Source of the DNA: Meconema thalassinum
Taxonomy: Eukaryota; Arthropoda; Insecta; Orthoptera; Tettigoniidae
Direction: 5' to 3'
Assembly: GCA_946902985.2 (NCBI GenBank)
Contig: OX336389.2
Location: 278,983,527 to 279,047,526, forward strand
Length of the DNA stretch: 64,000 bases
Below the pieces are notes generated by a model. The model was not told the origin of the DNA, searched no databases, and saw only the letters and a program-made list of their open reading frames with translations. Shown in pieces: positions 10,023-21,134 of this stretch. Position 1 is the stretch's first letter; each line of letters opens with the position of its first letter. The position numbers and the translations under genes are program-made.

Positions 10023-10985
10023 GTCCACCTCGTTGTGTAGTGGCTAGCATTCTTGCCTGTCACCCCCGAGATCAGGGTTCGATTCCTGGCTCTAAAATTT
10101 AAATTTAATTCCGGTCCGAGGGCTGGAACGGGGTCCACTCATACTCGCGAGGCAAAACTGTGAAGAGGCGGGTTCGATTCCTACCTTCGCTATCCTGGAA
10201 GAGGTTCTCCATGGTTTCCCACTTCTACTCAAGGCAAATACCGCAATGGTAACTAACTTTAGGCCACGGCCGCTTCCAACCCAAATCCTACCTTATTTAC
10301 AAATACACACACTATTAGAGTCATCGCAGTGACACAGGTATCAGATTTATTTTTAATTTCTTTTAGCGTATGGCTTTTAGTGCCGGGAATGTCAGAGGGG
10401 ACATGTTCGGCTCGCCAGAGTTTGTAGCTTCTTCTAAGCGGACACCCATGGGTTGAGCTACAAGTACCGTCGTGTGTGGAGTGTTGTCTGGGGAGGAAAG
10501 TTTGAATGTAAGGGCGAGGAGTTGGAAGGTAGCGGCTGTGGCCTATAGTTAGGGACCAACCCCTACAAGTACCGTCGCGTGTGGAGTGTTGTCTGGGGAG
10601 GAAAGTTTGAATGTAAGGACGAGGAGTTGGAAGGTAGCGGCTGTGGCCTATAGTTAGGGACCAACCCCTACACGTACCGTCACGTGTGGAGTGTTGTCTG
10701 GGGAGGAAAGTTTGAATGTAAGGACGAGGAGTTGTAAGGTAGCGGATGTGGCCTATAGTTAGGGACCAACCCCGGCATTTGCCTGGAAGGAAGATGGGAA
10801 ACTACAGAAGACGATCTTCAAGGTTGCCGGCGGGGGTATTCGAACCTCCTCGCCTCCTGGATGTGAGCGACTGCCTGCAGCCACGCCGTAACGACCACGG
10901 CTAACTCACCCGGTAGGTATCAGATAAATTCTACGCGCACCCAAGTACACGGGGTAACATGGCCACAAAGTCGCAAAGCCCCTAA
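10023..10985 (+). mobile_element. SINE-1, full length, split by SINE-5
   Basis: Head CCACCTCGTTGTGTAGTGG, B box GGTTCGATTCC, central domain and 3' end (ACACGGGGTAACATGGCC). The body stops at 10346 and resumes at 10915, with AGGTATCAGAT on both sides of the intruder. Confidence 0.9.
10347..10914 (-). mobile_element. SINE-5 with 105-bp internal triplication
   Basis: In reverse complement the tRNA-like head (A box TGGTCGTTACGG, B box GGTTCGAATACC) begins at 10914, followed by the shared central domain, and the element ends at 10347 in an A-rich tail. A 105-bp block with GTGGAGTGTTGTCTGGGG is present three times (10458, 10563, 10668); the copy at 20811-21134 has one. Flanking 11-bp duplications AGGTATCAGAT fix both ends. 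Confidence 0.9.
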
Positions 10986-11645
10986 ATTAAATAAATACAA
11001 CAACTGAAAAATTGTAAAGTATACACAGTTGTTTATGCAAGTCAAGTGTTATACCTTGGGAATAAATGTAGGTTTGTGAACTCAATCTTGTGACTTTGCT
11101 GGAGTGAATGAAGGACAACGGGCAGTGTCGCAGTCAAGGGAAATGGACCTCTTTGATTTATAACGCTTCCAAGAGGGGGCCGGTGGTTGCGGGAGGTCAA
11201 ATGGCGTAATAAAAAAAAATACCTTTACCATTCTACTGTTAAAATACAAGACAATGGAATTAAATTGACCAGCTTCATATGAAGTCATGTCAATAACATG
11301 AAGGAATACAACGCGAGAAATCCCAGTGTGACATAGGAGACAATGGATTACGTGACAAAGACAAGGCTAACAGGGAACCAAAACAGGATATGATGCTGTA
11401 TACAACCTGGTATTTTATTGCACCTGGAATACAATGTTTTGTCTTGATATCGATTTATGACATACTACAATACGAACTACCAATGCAAAATAGGTATCAA
11501 CTTCCCTGTGCGTGATCCGGAACAATGAAGAGCCCTGTTTCCACATAGTGTAGATATTAGCTTCGGCGTACGAGGATATTGTGCGTTCCCACGGATACAT
11601 TAACATCTCGCATAGACTGTAACATCCTAGTTTTCCTACTCAGAG
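10986..11645. other. Unassigned stretch
   Basis: No gene or known repeat. Frames here are short and without domain features. Confidence 0.4.
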
Positions 11646-11783
11646 TTTAACATCTCTACTTATAAAACCAAAGTTTGGTGCTTTTCAGTCGGTCAACACG
11701 AATGTACCCAAAAAGAGCTGGGTTGTGCCCTAATCCTGAAATAAATTACATGAGATTAATAAATACCTCAAAATCTCTACTTA
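11646..11783. repeat. Fragment sharing ends with neighbouring elements
   Basis: CTTTTCAGTCGGTCAACACG at about 11689 is the terminal sequence of the foldback MITE at 43053-43312, so a truncated copy may lie here. CATCTCTACTTATAAAAC resembles the 5' part of the adjacent Helitron-like copy. Confidence 0.4.
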
Positions 11784-12008
11784 TAGTAAAGCCATCATTA
11801 CTTCCGACTTGACGTTTCAGTATTACCCTAGAGTTATCTAGCGGTCAGAAGGAAAAACACTTTAACTGGCCAATCACAGGCAGCCATTCAAATCGATATA
11901 TCATGACAAATCGAGTTTCTTTCACGAAGTCGCGATTTAGCGAACGAAACTCTAGCCTAGCACTGAAACGTCAAGTCGGAAGTAATGCTGGACTTAGGCC
12001 CTACTATA
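11784..12008. mobile_element. MITE with 40-bp inverted repeats, TA target
   Basis: Left TATAGTAAAGCCATCATTAC ... ACGTTTCAGT and right ACTGAAACGTCAAGTCGGAA ... CTACTATA are inverted repeats; the right arm has about 7 extra bases. TA flanks both ends, as for Tc1/mariner-type MITEs. A second, partial copy sits in the Tc1 transposase at 34089-34280. Confidence 0.8.
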
Positions 12009-12518
12009 GTATAAAACAAAGTCCCCCATTCTTGGATGTCACGGATAATCTCGAGAACTACTGAATTGATTTTGATGCGGGTTTCAACATTCTCTAAAGG
12101 ATATCTCGAGAAAGGTTTCTATAGAAAATAATTTATTTATGATCAGAGGAAGCCGAGCAGTAACGATTTCAGTGAAAAAGTCGAAAAAAGAACCTGGCGC
12201 TGGAAAAACCGTTAAAACTATCTATATCTATAACTATATCTATATCTGTAATAATTGTTCAAAATGAAAAGTTGTACAAGAAAGTCCGCGAGAGCATATC
12301 TTCAATAGATCGCCCATTATAAGAGCTTTTACGTTTTCATTTCTTCCAACAAAAACCATTCAATTACTGAGGCGACAGTTTACGAGCTAGTTTTCGTGTT
12401 CACTGCTGGAGGGAAAACGACTGTCGTATTCAAGGAAATCTTATAAGACCTCGGTTAAAAGAAGCCTATCACCGTGCATTCATAACTGTTCCCGGGCAAA
12501 GCCGGGGCGCGTTGCTAG
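12009..12518 (+). mobile_element. Helitron-like element, plus strand
   Basis: Ends with a hairpin (CCCCGGC/GCCGGGG type around AAA), then GCGCGTTG and CTAG followed by T. The interior matches 9668-9960 in reverse complement (GATTTTGATGCGGGTTTC, GGAAGCCGAGCA). It is non-coding; a non-autonomous Helitron is the best fit, unproven without the 5' end. Confidence 0.5.
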
Positions 12519-12526
12519 TTCTTATA

Positions 12527-12790
12527 TAAGAAGAACTTGTCTTCCCACTTAGAGTTTAACATTCTCGCGCGTGAAGAAGTTGTGTCCCCATTTAGAGTTT
12601 AACATTCTCGTACGAGAATTACTTGTGTCCCCATTTAGAGTTTAACAATCTCGAACGTGAAGAACTTGTGTCCCGATTTAGAGTTTAACAATCTTGTACG
12701 GGAAGAACGTCTGTCCACATTTAGAGTTTAACATTCTCGTACGAGAATTACTTGTGTACCCATTTAGAGTTAAACATTCTCGTACAGAAC
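12527..12790. repeat. 44-bp tandem repeat, about six units
   Basis: TTTAGAGTTTAACATTCTCG recurs with spacing of about 44 bp, alternating with ACTTGTGTCCCCA. Units differ by several bases, so the array is not new. It starts just after the Helitron-like 3' end. Confidence 0.85.
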
Positions 12791-12986
12791 GAAACTTAAG
12801 TCCCTAAATGAAACGACAAAAACATCAATTTTACCTCTATCAAGCAGGCATACAGTTTTATGCAACGACTGGCTAAATACTAAGTATAGCCTACTCAAGC
12901 AGAGTAATCTTGGAAAACATCGTTTTGCTGTAATTATTAAGTGTTTATGTTGCATTATTGTGATTGTGCACATCAATTCTCTAGAT

Positions 12987-13674
12987 CAGGGCCATCCAGT
13001 CATTGCGCTCCGGGAGCGCGGCCGCGCTCGGGGAGCACTGGGCAGTCAGACTAGCGCTCCTTCCCCTACCACCACTACACTGTGGCAGCGAGGAGACGGA
13101 CGATGTTCGGACCACGCTGACTAGATACGTACGTACAGTCGTATGGCCGACGGGTCATGTGGGATTCTTGACATATTAATAGGGCTATTGTGCCATAACA
13201 AGTATACCGCATATACAAATCGAATGGCACTCCGATGTAAGGAATGTGCGGGAAACGAACACAAGTGTTAAGTAAAGATTATTCCAAACTGAAATGTGAA
13301 TACTGTATATTAGAGAGGAATATTCAACCACAAATTGTGTTCTTTTTAACACATTACATCTCTGTTGCACACTAAACATTTGGCATGTCCTTTATAAGCT
13401 GTACACAAAAAGGAAATTTCCCATTCTGCTTTAAAGACTGCTGCTTCACCGCTCCTGTTTTTGTATGATGTTCAGTCATGAACACTGCGAAATTGATTTA
13501 CGTACACGCTGTCAACAAATTGCATTTGACTAGACTAGCAACTGATGGATCGGCTGAACACTTCAGCGCGCTCAGCCGTCTAAGCTCCTCCCACCAATTC
13601 TGAAACTATCTACCAACAAAGCGCTCGGAGGCACTGGCTTAGAGCGTGGCCGGAGCGCTGTCTGGATGGCCCTG
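12987..13674. mobile_element. Non-autonomous hAT element
   Basis: A 688-bp element starting CAGGGCCATCCAG and ending CTGGATGGCCCTG, flanked by 8-bp duplications CTCTAGAT / TTCTAGAT (one mismatch). Inverted repeats of about 25 bp continue to GCGCTCCGG. No transposase frame. Termini and 8-bp duplication fit the hAT superfamily. Confidence 0.88.
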
Positions 13675-13682
13675 TTCTAGAT

Positions 13683-14152
13683 TCTATTTATTATTATCAG
13701 AATCCGCATACAAACGACAGATGAAAGGTTTGGGCATACAATAGGTTTTCTTGAATCGTAACCACTAACATCTGTGCAGCAAGAGAATCAATTTTTAGTC
13801 TGGTACGTGTTTTTCCCTTCACACCATTCGGATCCCAAATTTGAAACTTCTTTCATTCTCTTGGACTATTTACTTACGTCGTTTACGCACACGGGAAGGA
13901 AGTTATTGGGAAGAACAACATTTATTTTGATCGCATAATTTTATGTCAAAATATGCAAAGTACTGTAGGCCTGCTCATTTTCAATGAAGTCTGTGGGGTT
14001 TCCTTAATGTTTACATATCACAGATTCACCACTGAATGTACAGTATTTGGAAAGTTTACACAACCACGAGTTGCCATACTACTCAACACAAACCCTCAAA
14101 GAGTCTTTTCCACACTTTGTAATAACACCACGGCCACCTCCGATGATTCGTT
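13683..14152. other. Unassigned stretch
   Basis: No coding or repeat signal recognised. Confidence 0.4.
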
Positions 14153-14494
14153 GATGAAAATGAAAATGAAAATCCACAGCCTGCTTCCAGTCTCCGACCG
14201 GGTCAGGAATGGAATGAATGAAGCCCCCATCTAACGGCGAGGATATGAACTTTGCCGGCTGTCGAGGCCTTACGCACTCCTCTGGGGCAATGATTAAATG
14301 AATTACAGATGAAATGAAATGATAGCGGAGAGTGTTGCTGGAATGAAATTTTGACAGGGAAAACCGGAGTACCCGGAGAAAAACCTGTCTGCCTCCGTTT
14401 TGTCCAGCACATATCTCACATGGAGTGACCGGGATTTGAACCACGGACCCAGCGGTGAGAGGCCAGCGTGCTGCCGCCTAAGCCACGGAGGCTT
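14153..14494 (-). mobile_element. SINE-3, full length
   Basis: Complete minus-strand copy from AGAAGCCTCCGTGGCTTAGG (near 14494, reverse complement) to the A-rich end at 14153. Flanks GATTCGTTGATGA and GATCCGTCGATGA form a probable 13-bp duplication with two differences. Confidence 0.88.
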
Positions 14495-14511
14495 CTGATC
14501 CGTCGATGATG

Positions 14512-14690
14512 TTGATTTTTATTTTAGAGTCTTTCGACGTCGTGGTCATTTGGCCTCGTGCATTTGGGTATGTGTGGAATCTGTTGGATATTCTGTGTCG
14601 CTGTGATGGCTGTACTAATGAATGCATTTCTAATTGTGGCTTAGGGGCAGATAAGCTCAGTGATAAGCCCCTTAAAACAACAATTAACAT
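14512..14690 (-). mobile_element. SINE-1 3' fragment joined to another tail
   Basis: GACGTCGTGGTCATTTGGCC is SINE-1 3' sequence; it then changes near 14646 to AAGCCCCTTAAAACAACAAT, the tail of the family at 30362 and 38778. The join may be a chimeric retroposon or two adjacent fragments. Confidence 0.55.
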
Positions 14691-14782
14691 CATCTAATTC
14701 TAGCCAAGATTTTGCTAGCAGTTAACTGTGGCCGTAATTTAGGTACCATCCCAACATGTTTTCCTGAAGCAGAGGTGGGACA

Positions 14783-15155
14783 GATTACCTCGTGATGTAG
14801 CGATGAGCATTCTTGATGTCGCTCCGGAGGTCCGGGTTCGATTTCCGACTCTGCAAAGAAATGTTGATTCTAGTGTGAGGGCTGGAACGGGGTACACTCA
14901 GCCTCATGAGGCAAAACTGAGAAGAGGAGAGTTCGATTCCTGCCTCAGACAACCTGGAAGTGGTTTTCCATGGTTTTGCATTCCTACGCCAGGCAAATTC
15001 CAGGATGGTTCTTATCTTAGGGCCACGGCCACCTCCTTCCCAAACCTATCCTGAATTTACACATACACTAGTACATCCATCACAACAACACAGGCAATTA
15101 CACAAATTCCACACACACCCAAGTACACTATGATATCGCAAAGCCTCTAAAATAA
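14783..15155 (+). mobile_element. SINE-1, full length
   Basis: All modules are present: tRNA-like head, B box (GGGTTCGATTTCC), second B-like box (AGTTCGATTCC), central domain, and 3' end (CCCAAGTACAC ... GCAAAGCCTC). About 373 bp. Confidence 0.85.
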
Positions 15156-15171
15156 GCAACAGCAAACATAC

Positions 15172-15355
15172 AGAGGATGTGAAAAAACAAGGAATGCCAC
15201 TTCCAAGATCCCTAAGGGGGGAATAGAACCCTTCTCAGTTTTCCCCCCAAGGCTGAGTTTACCCCGCTTCGACCCTCAGACCAGAATTGAATTCTTGGCA
15301 AATCCTAAATTGATCCCGGACCTCGGGGTTCCCAGTCAAGAATACTACCTACCTC
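15172..15355 (-). mobile_element. SINE-1, 5' half, inverted relative to its neighbour
   Basis: Minus-strand SINE-1 head and body (CCAGAATTGAATTCTTGG ... GACCTCGGGGTTCCC). With 14783-15155 it forms an inverted pair separated by about 17 bp. Confidence 0.75.
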
Positions 15356-15395
15356 TTTTGATTATTATTCATTTACAGTTGCGTTGTTTGAGTCT

Positions 15396-15896
15396 TCAGT
15401 CTTTTGACTGGTTTGATGCAGCTCTCCATGCCTCCCTGTCCTGAGCTAATCGTTTCATCTCTACATAGCTACCACACCCTACATCCGAGGCAATCTGTTT
15501 AACATATTCTAACCTTGGTCTACCCCTACAGTTCTTGTCCTCGACCCTTCCTTCCATAACTAAGCTTGCTATTCCTGGGTGTCTTAGTATGTGTCCTACT
15601 AACCTATATCTTCTCTTCATTAGCAGTCGCCAGAAACATCTCTCCTCTCCCACTAGTCTTAATACCTCTTCGTTTGTAACCTTATCTACCCATCTGATCT
15701 TCATCATTCTCCTGTAACACCACATTTCAAACGCTTCAATTCTCCTCTTTTCTGCTGCACCAATAGTCCAAGCTTCACTTCCATAGAGCGCCACACTCCA
15801 GACAAAGGCTTTCAAAAATGTCTTCCTAATACCTAAATCTATATTCGATGTCAACAGATTCCTTTTTTGTAGAAATGCTTTCCTTGCCTGAGCCAA
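15396..15896 (-). pseudogene. RTE ORF, C-terminal piece
   Basis: A 166-codon frame beginning AQARKAFLQKRNLL and including FVWSVALYGSEAWTIG, RRIEAFEMWCYRRMMKI and RGRPRLEYVKQIASDVG, the conserved region after the polymerase in RTE and related LINEs. It is separated from the polymerase frame by a 5-bp insertion at 15901-15905 (TA to TACAGTA) absent from the copy at about 35920, so the upstream frame shifts at exactly this point. Confidence 0.88.
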
Positions 15897-17349
15897 CCTA
15901 CAGTACTTTTTATATCCTCTTTGCTTCGTCCATCACTGGTTATTTTGCTTCCTAAGTAACAGAAGTCTCCTACTTCCTTCAGCTTTTCACCTGCCAATTT
16001 GATCTCCAAAGAGGTTTCTGATTTATTTCGGCTGCATTCTAGTATTTTTGTTTTACAATTATTAATTTTCATCATGTATTCTTTCCGTAAGACGGAATCC
16101 ATACCATTCAAAAACTCATTCAAATCCTCAGGCTTGTCGGCCAAGATGAAGATGTCATCAGCAAATCTCAGAGTTGAAATTATTTCTCCTTGAATCTTCA
16201 CTCCCACTTTAAATTTTTCTCTAATTTCCTTCATTGCTTGTTCAATGTAAAGATTGAAAAGTATGGGTGATAAGTTGCAGCCTTGCCTAACACCTTTCTG
16301 AATATCAGCTTCTCTCTTATGTCCTTCAGCTCGAATGACTGCTGTCTGGTTTCTGTATAGATTGTAGATCACCCTCCTATCTCTGTACTTTATTCCAATA
16401 GATTTCAAAATGTCAAACAATTTAGTCCAATCAACGTTATCAAAAGCCTTTTCTAAGTCTACAAATGCCATGAACGTTCTCTTATCTTTCCTTATTCTAC
16501 CTTCCAAAATCAGCCTAAGACTTAGTACAGCTTCCCTTGTTCCTACATTTCTCCTGAAACCAAACTGGTCTTCACCCAACTCCGCTTCTATCTGGCTTTC
16601 AATCCTCTTGTAAATTATTCTAGACAGGGTCTTTGAAGCATGAGTAATCAAGCTGATTGTACGGTAATCTTCACATCTGTCAGCTCCCACTTTCTTTGGT
16701 ATAGGGATGATTACATTCTTCTTGAAATCAGGGGGTACCTCACCTGTCTCATAAATCCTACTGATCAGACCTTCATCTCCTATGCAGCGTAGCAACTCAA
16801 TCGGTATATCATCTATGCCTGGTGCTTTGTTGCTGCTTAAGTCTTCCAAAGCTCTATCAAATTCTGATCTCAATATTAAATCTCCTTTCGCATCCTCATC
16901 AATTTCCTCCTCCCTTTCCATTACATGATTCTCAATCTCCTTTCCCTTATACAAACTCTCTATGTAAGCTTTCCATCTTTCAACCTTTTCTTCCCTATCT
17001 GTTAGAGGCTTTCCATTTGTGTCCTTAATATTACAGCACTTAGTATTCTTATCCCCAAATGTATTCTTAATCCATCGATATGCTGTGTCTACTTTTCCTA
17101 ATTTCAGACAATTTCCTATACCTGCACATTTCTCTTTCAACCATTCTTCTTTCGCTTCCTTGCACTTCTTGTTAACCTCATTTCTCAGACGTCTGTATTC
17201 TGCTTTCTCCTTTTCATCTCTTACATTCTTGTGTTTCCGCCTTTCATCCATCAATTCTAGTATATCCTGAGTGATCCACGGTTTTCTACCTATTCTTTCT
17301 TTCCTACCAATGTTTTCTTCTGCGGATTTTGATATTTCATTCTTCAAAA
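15851..17349 (-). pseudogene. RTE reverse transcriptase frame
   Basis: A 498-codon frame with an intact polymerase core: NKAPGIDDIPIELLR, EDYRTISLITHASKTLSRI, FGFRRNVGTREAVLSLRLIL, motif A FMAFVDLEKAFDNVDW, motif B QKGVRQGCNLSPILFNLYI, motif C LRFADDIFILAD (catalytic ADD), and FCYLGSKITSDGRSKEDI. It would copy its own RNA at a nicked target site. It lacks its own methionine start and continues from the endonuclease frame after a one-base shift near 17350; a second shift ends it early. Core residues are kept, so this copy inserted fairly recently. Confidence 0.92.
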
Positions 17350-18018
17350 GTGCAATTCGTCTGCAATTGAAGTTTGTTTAGGGGTTTTCATTAGTCCTTC
17401 CTTTATACTCTTCTTGAATCTTTCGTTTACATCCTTTGTATTCAGTCTGTCTATTGCCCACCTTTTTGGCTTTTGAGTTTTCTTAAGTTTCTTCAACTTA
17501 AATCTGCATTTCATTACAACCAGATTGTGGTCAGAGTTTATGTCAGCACCAGGATATGTTTTACAATCCAAAATCTGGTTTCGAAACCTCTGCTTGACCA
17601 TAATGAAGTCGATTTGGTAACGCCCTGTATCTCCTGGTCTCATTCGTGTGTATATTCTTCTATTGTGGTTATTGAATAAGGTGTTAGCTATGACCAACTC
17701 ATGCTCGGTGCAGAATTCCATCAGCCTGCTTCCTCGATCATTCCTTCCACCCAATCCGAAATCTCCTACTATCTTCCCTTCTCTCCCTTTTCCTACCACA
17801 GCATTCAAATCTCCCATTACTATAACATTTTCATCACCCTTGATATACCTCAGAATTTCGTCTATTTCTTCGTAGACCTTTTCAACATCCTCAACATCAG
17901 CTTGACTGGTAGGCATATAGACTTGTACCACTGTGGTGCACGTAGGTTTAGTATTAGTATTAGTTAAGTGAATTACAACTTGCTGTAGTACTTTTCCTGT
18001 CAACACAAACGTAAACAA
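17344..18018 (-). pseudogene. RTE endonuclease, N-terminally truncated
   Basis: A 224-codon frame encoding the C-terminal two thirds of an apurinic-type endonuclease: VQVYMPTSQADVEDVEKVYE, VIVMGDLNAVVGKGREGK, LMEFCTEHELVIANTLF, and YQIDFIMVKQRF with SDHNLVVMKC. The GDLNA, IDF and SDH motifs hold active-site residues. The first part of the domain is missing at 18018, and the frame ends at a frameshift before the polymerase. Confidence 0.9.
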
Positions 18019-18029
18019 ACAAAATTATA

Positions 18030-18332
18030 CAGTACTACCCTACCAACGAATTGTTACCGGTGGCGTAAATCGGAACTAATGCGATCCGCCCGGCCACACG
18101 CCTGCGATAGGCGTGCAGTTTTCGCCAGCGAAACCTCATCGCGTGTTACTTGTGTGCATGATTCATGCTGGCTCGGGCGCTGTGCGTTGTGTTCTCATTG
18201 TATGTCTGTACATGCTTTCCCCTATTACCCCGGAACCGCTCGCTGCCGCCCTAACGAGGTGAGATGACGTGATGTATACACTACAGCTGCGCTCCAGAGC
18301 AAGCGGTAACAATTCCCTGGTAGGGTAGTACC
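18030..18332. mobile_element. 300-bp MITE, about 28-bp inverted repeats
   Basis: Left AGTACTACCCTACCA ... GAATTGTTACCG and right CGGTAACAATTCCCTGGTAG ... TAGTACC are inverted repeats around a GC-richer centre. It lies directly beside the RTE 5' end. The target duplication is not clear, so the superfamily is undecided. Confidence 0.75.
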
Positions 18333-18334
18333 TT

Positions 18335-18960
18335 TATAAGCATCCAGTAAGCCATAACAAACGGTACGTCGCGTTGGGTCGTACACAGTCTTTACGATTC
18401 CAATCTCACATTCAGCACGCAAAAATACGTAAGTGAAGACTGACATTAATAAGAAAGTTTTCTATTGATTGGCCTTCGTTAATACTTTTTATAACGGAGA
18501 CTTTATTAATTCTGCAGCACCTTCAAATATAATGTTTCTGCATAGATACCCCAGGGCATGAGACGAGTTCATCTCACCAGTTGTGTTGAGTCAAATTATT
18601 TCTCTTTACTGTGAATTTCGAAAGTACTAATGCTTGTACCTAGTGGTACAATCGTGAAATCCTGTGTTGTGTTCTTTTATGAAGTATTTATAAAATCTCA
18701 TGTACAGTATTAGGCTACACTGATCATTCCTGCGGCAGTGGTATTAATGACGCATATTATTAGACTACTGCAGTATCATATTGGGTATTTAGACAAGATG
18801 TCATGGTTTAACCCTAGTACCAATATTATCAACAAAATAGAGTAAAAATGTTACTAAATTCAAATTTCTTCAAAAATGATATTTATTGGTTTAGACAAGC
18901 CATGTCAGATGAAATTTAAGAAGTGGAAATATGTAGTAATTTAATTTCTATGTTAATGTA
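18335..18960. other. Unassigned AT-rich stretch
   Basis: Nothing recognised on either strand. Confidence 0.4.
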
Positions 18961-18984
18961 CTTGGACCACAACTAAACGCGATG

Positions 18985-19383
18985 AAAGCCGAATCCAAGT
19001 AGCCGAGATGACGTTCCTTAGAGGAATAATTGGGAAGACACGGGGGGATAAAATCAGAAATGTGGACATTAGGGGGAGAACTGGGTTCCCAAAACTGCAA
19101 GATAGAAACCAGTAAGCTGAAGTGGTACGGACATATGATGAGAATGGAAGAATATAGCGTCCAAAAATAATATTTATGGAGAAAATACCAGGAAGAAGAC
19201 CACGAGGAAGGTCCAGAAAGAGGTGGATAGATACGGTGAAGGAAAGCATAGAGAAAATAGGAGTAAAAGAAAAAGAAGTATTGAAAGACGGAAATGAATG
19301 CTGGAGGAGTAGACAACTGTGGTGGTCCAAGATTCGCAACCCGACCCAGGGAACTGGAAACGGGAAATGAAGAATAATAATAA
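18985..19383 (+). pseudogene. LINE 3' end, C-terminal fragment
   Basis: The plus frame reads QVAEMTFLRGIIGKTRGDKI, then after a break KIPGRRPRGRSRKRWIDTVK and a tail with LWWSKIRNPTQGTGNGK. This is the end of a LINE polymerase protein of the RTE/endonuclease-RT type. It finishes with a stop and an AAT-type tail at 19370-19386. In-frame stops make it dead. Confidence 0.8.
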
Positions 19384-19394
19384 TAAGAAGTTAA

Positions 19395-20622
19395 TGTAAA
19401 TGTCAAGAAATCAAAAGAAGAAATATCAATGAACAAACATCAAGATAAATGATGACACCGTACAACAAGTCAATCAATTCTGTTACTTGGGAAGCATTAT
19501 CATACACGACAATAGGTGCACCACAGAAATCAGGAGGAGGATTGCTGTATCTAAACAGGCTTTCAGAAACAAGAAACATCTTCTGACAAACAAAAACATA
19601 AACACTAAAATTAGGAAAGAGTTTTGTCAAGATGTTTGTGTGGAGTGCTTTGTTGCATGGCTGTGAAACATGGTTCTTAGCACAACAAGATATAAAACGC
19701 CTGGAAGCAATATAAATAGGCCTATGGATATGGAGGAGGATGCTGAACCTAAGCTGGATAGAGAAAAAGTCAAATCAAAAGGTCCTTAAGGAAGTACTGT
19801 AGATGAATCAAGGGAGTTGATCAACACCATAGAGAAGAGAACTCAAAATTCCTTGGCCACACACTACACCAGGGGTGCCCAACCTTTTTCAACTAAGGGC
19901 CACATTGTAAATAGTTGGGGGACCTTGCGGGCCAATGGCACTCTGGCTCTGGGAGGTTTGAGGGGTATAGAATTTCTTTTTAAAATATAGTTGCAATGTG
20001 GTGAGTTTTGCGGCTGTCTGAGTTTAGTTTTCTTAGAATTGTTGCAGTTTTCTATATTTATTTGTTGTGAATAAAAAAAAACACAAACAAATAATTTTGA
20101 ATATTTTTAATAAATCCCTTTAAAATAGAAGTACGATGATATTCAATACACTGATACATATGAATGACAAAGAGTGAGTATTTATGTTCATATGACACAA
20201 TTAATAGGCTAATCAAATTATGAAATAAAGTTCATGATAATTTAGTTTAGTGCGATGACTGGAACTTGTTTCAAAGTTTTGGCGACACGACGCGGGCCGG
20301 ACAAAATAGTTTCGCGGGCCATATCAGGCCCGCGGGCCGTAGTTTGGGCTGTCCTGCACTACGCCATAATAATTTCCTAACTATCGTGTTGGAAGGAAAG
20401 GTTTTGGGGAAGAAGGGAAGAGGAAGACCAAGGATGAAGTATCTGGATTCTGTGATGGTCACACTACATTTCCAGGAATATGCCGATTTGAAACTTTCAG
20501 CAGAGGAGAGACAAATCTGGTCCAGCGACAAGGCGGCGCCTTTGGGATATGATGCTGATGTTAATGTTCTGAAACCCTTTCCCTTAATGTTTACCATCAA
20601 TCCCTTATTATTGCTGATTTAG
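19395..20622 (+). pseudogene. Second LINE C-terminal fragment, split by a hAT
   Basis: From 19440: VNQFCYLGSIIIHDNRC, RIAVSKQAFRNKKHLL, then after a frameshift FVWSALLHGCETWFL. The frame is interrupted by the hAT at 19870-20356 and continues with LEGKVLGKKGRGRPRMKYLD and YADLKLSAEERQIW. Order and motifs match the region after motif C of RTE-type LINEs. Several stops are present. Confidence 0.8.
19870..20356. mobile_element. Non-autonomous hAT, 487 bp
   Basis: Begins CAGGGGTGCCCAACC and ends TTTGGGCTGTCCTG, with extended inverted similarity (GGGCCACA / GGGCCGTAG). Flanks CACTACAC and CACTACGC are 8-bp duplications with one mismatch. It interrupts a LINE fragment whose halves lie on either side. 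No transposase. Confidence 0.9.
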
Positions 20623-20810
20623 CCGAGTCTCCCCGTGTCTAATTAATATTTTATCAATTTCACTTTTACAGCCTATTTTTACCTATTTTCTTTTTGGAAG
20701 TTATATGTTGATGATAGTGTTGTGTACTGCTGTTGTATTGGGGGTAAAACTCTATAAAAGGCAAAAGTAATAAATAAATAAAACGTAAAAGTTAATTAAT
20801 TAATTAGTTT

Positions 20811-21134
20811 TTTTAGCGTATGGCTTTTAGTGCCGGGAATGTCCGAGAACATGTTCGGCTCGCCAGTTTTTGCAGCTGCTTCGAGACGGACACCCAATGG
20901 GTGAGCTACAAGTACCGTTGGGGAGGAAAGTTGGAAGGGAAGGGCGAGGAGTTGGAAGGTAGCGGCTGTGGCCTATAGTTAGGGACCAACCCCGGCATTT
21001 GCCTGGAAGGAAGATGGGAAACCACAGAAGACCATCTTCAAGGTTGCCGGCGGGGGGATTCGAACCTCCTCACCTCCCGGATGTGAGCGACTGCCATTAG
21101 TCATGCCGCAACGACCACGGCTAACTCACCCGGT
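20811..21134 (-). mobile_element. SINE-5, full length, single-block form
   Basis: Same termini as 10347-10914: A-rich end at 20811 and tRNA-like head at 21134 (reverse complement ACCGGGTGAGTTAGCCGTGG). Only one copy of the 105-bp internal block is present, partly deleted. Flanks TTAATTAATTAG / ATAATTAGTTAA suggest an AT-rich duplication. Confidence 0.85.

Larger units (their letters stand above)
15385..18018 (-). mobile_element. RTE-type LINE copy 1, 5' truncated
   Basis: Minus-strand LINE holding part of the endonuclease, the whole reverse transcriptase and a C-terminal region, with the 3' UTR ending near 15385. The 5' end is cut at about 18018 inside the endonuclease. Coding pieces are listed separately. 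A second, more decayed copy lies at 35397-37370. Confidence 0.88.

Noticed and set aside
9668..12518. Single large transposon with ACTAGCAAC inverted ends
   Set aside because: The ends are two separate Helitron-like 3' termini with their own homologous interiors, and other elements lie between them without shared flanks.
18948..19436. 162-codon minus-strand frame
   Set aside because: It is the antisense shadow of a recognisable LINE C-terminal fragment on the plus strand.
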